From: Oxytricha trifallax
Taxonomy: Eukaryota; Ciliophora; Spirotrichea; Sporadotrichida; Oxytrichidae
Reading direction: 5' to 3'
DNA: 64,000 bases
Assembly (NCBI GenBank): GCA_000711775.1
Contig: ARYC01001384.1
Location: forward strand, 42,614-106,613
Part shown: positions 62,823-64,000 of the stretch, in pieces
How the letters are laid out: every line of letters starts with the position of its first letter
How positions within the stretch are numbered: the first letter of the stretch is position 1
The notes under the pieces: generated by a model
Seen by the model: the letters and a program-made list of their open reading frames with translations, nothing else
Databases searched by the model: none
Told to the model about the DNA's origin: nothing
Translations under genes and position numbers: made by a program

Positions 62823-64000
62823 CAAAACCCCAAAACCCCTTAATGAGGTTTATAAGTGCTTATTTGTAGAGAATTTGTTAGGGGTTGGGGTTATTAATAG
62901 GTTTTAATGTGAAATTTATAGTAAATGTATTTAATTTAATCACTCAAAACGCACCTTAGATCATGAGGGAGAGGTCTGAAGTTTATCTTACTTAACCACA
63001 ACTCTATCTACTCTATTGATATGTCTGATCTTGAGTTTTTTTTAATTATTATTTACTCTGCCATTTGTTTCATTGATTGAGATACTCTTGTTTTGTCAAT
63101 AAATTGCTTTATTCTTTGTTTAGCATCCTTCTCGCATCTTGTAGAGCAGTATTCATTGCGAGGCATATCGCACTCTATTATTATTGCTGCTAAAGCCCAC
63201 ACATCCCACTAAAAGTCTCCATCTCTCCGGTCTTCTCTTTCTGGATAGTACCCTTGCGTTCCCATTACAGTTCCAAGCCTTGATACTTCCACTCTTTAAG
63301 CTCTGTTGAAATCGATTATTGCTACTCTTACAGGTGAGAAGTTTATCATTATATTTTCTGGCATCAAATCTCTGTGAATAAACCCTAATTTATGAAACTC
63401 TTTAATACCTTATACGGTCTGAGTCGCTATTTATCCAAGTTACTTATGATTCCTTTGATCTGTTATGAAATCTCTTAGGGTCTTTTCATAGAGTGGAAGT
63501 CTGAAAGCAACATGATCCTTGGCAAGGAGAACAGCATCTAGCTTGATTAAGTAACTACACTCTTTAAACTTTGCTTGAGTGAGTACTTAATACTCATTTG
63601 TAAACTCCATCTAATATTTATCATCACTTAAGAGATAAGTTGAAGGGATACACCTTGTATGCGTATTGATGATCATTGATAACTTTCTTATCAAAGGAGT
63701 CTTCTAATATTAGGTAGCTTTAAAGAGAAGTATCTAAGTCAATTTAAGCAAGAACCGGTATTTTCTTGTATTGAATCTTGATCATAATTCTTGTTATTTC
63801 AGAAGTCAGTTGGTTGCGTGCCTTCCTAACGTAGTCTAACTCTCTTGCTTATTCAGGCACAACGACCTTAGAATTTTCCTCGCTTTTCTTTTGTTGAGAA
63901 GCTTCAGCTCAACTTCATGATTCTCAACTTCTATATCTTTCTTGTGAGCTTTTAATAGATGCTTCTTCAAGTCTCTTGTATGAGAGTATTGCTTATGGCA
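62822..64000 (-). pseudogene. TBE-c zinc-finger/kinase gene, partial and frameshifted
   Basis: Enters at the right edge inside a C2H2 finger (CHKQYSHTRDLKKHLLKAH), changes frame near 63905, then has a kinase-like domain: QYAYKVYPF, frame change near 63632, LYEKTLRDFITDQ, GFIHRDLMPENIMI (Lys of the catalytic loop replaced by Met), VAIIDFNRA (DFN again) and WDVWALAAIIIECDMPRN. The frame then stays open through the terminal repeat to a TGA that straddles the TBE/host boundary (62822-62824). The natural stop may have been lost or may be nearer the domain end. Confidence 0.8.
62823..64000. mobile_element. TBE-c: third TBE, left part
   Basis: Starts CAAAACCCCAAAACCCCTTA and continues AATGAGGTTTATAAGTGC as in TBE-a, then differs from TBE-a but matches TBE-b for about 350 bases. 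TBE-b and TBE-c therefore form one subfamily and TBE-a another. It runs off the window. Confidence 0.85.

Noticed and set aside
1-64000. CRISPR arrays, rRNA genes, complete tRNA genes, bacterial operons
   Set aside because: None seen; direct repeats are pointers or microsatellites, and the genetic code and transposons are ciliate.

Overview
This window looks like germline (micronuclear) DNA of a stichotrich ciliate, closest to Oxytricha/Sterkiella or Stylonychia. Three things support this. (1) Real coding stretches stay open only if TAA and TAG are read as glutamine and TGA as the only stop. (2) The coding DNA is cut into short blocks (MDSs) separated by very AT-rich spacers. Where I could trace the junctions, most carry short direct repeats (pointers), and joining at one repeat copy restores the frame. 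(3) The right end holds three TBE-type transposons whose ends are CAAAACCCCAAAACCCC telomere-like inverted repeats and whose genes are the known TBE set: a DDE transposase, a 22-kDa-type protein and a zinc-finger/kinase protein.

Layout. Bases 2-112 (+) are the last codons of an unidentified gene. Bases 1169-23136 (-) hold gene A, in about 32 MDSs running C-terminus to N-terminus along the + strand, all in one orientation and apparently unscrambled. Possible extra upstream blocks lie at 24.0-25.5 kb. Bases 30228-51512 (-) hold gene B, a tandem paralogue with the same block order. Both encode a large predicted surface protein: an N-terminal part with short repeats that look like beta-propeller blades, a cadherin-like (CADG-type) part with an Asn-Gln-Thr linker, a polytopic membrane region of a ciliate-specific type, and a long cytoplasmic tail. 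The two genes keep the same junction positions, while IES lengths and sequences, and often the exact pointers, have diverged.

The IESs and intergenic DNA hold several small element families: five foldback MITEs of about 420 bp, four or five elements of about 450-500 bp ending in GGGGAAGTTTCCTGC, three large one-off foldback or inverted-repeat elements (16.1-16.8, 33.4-34.0 and 38.1-38.9 kb), and GC-richer islands, some with tRNA-B-box-like motifs. From 51.7 kb on the window is a transposon cluster. A decayed TBE (TBE-b, 51685-56579) is split by a 4.1-kb TBE (TBE-a, 52046-56136, ACT target duplication) whose three genes are all disrupted. Then come AT-rich DNA, a GC-richer island with decayed ORFs (57.6-60.0 kb), another MITE, a 0.93-kb inverted-repeat element, and a third TBE (TBE-c, from 62823) that runs off the window.

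All joins, translations and boundaries were done by eye. Coordinates given as exact come from visible pointer repeats; the others are good to about 10-20 bases.
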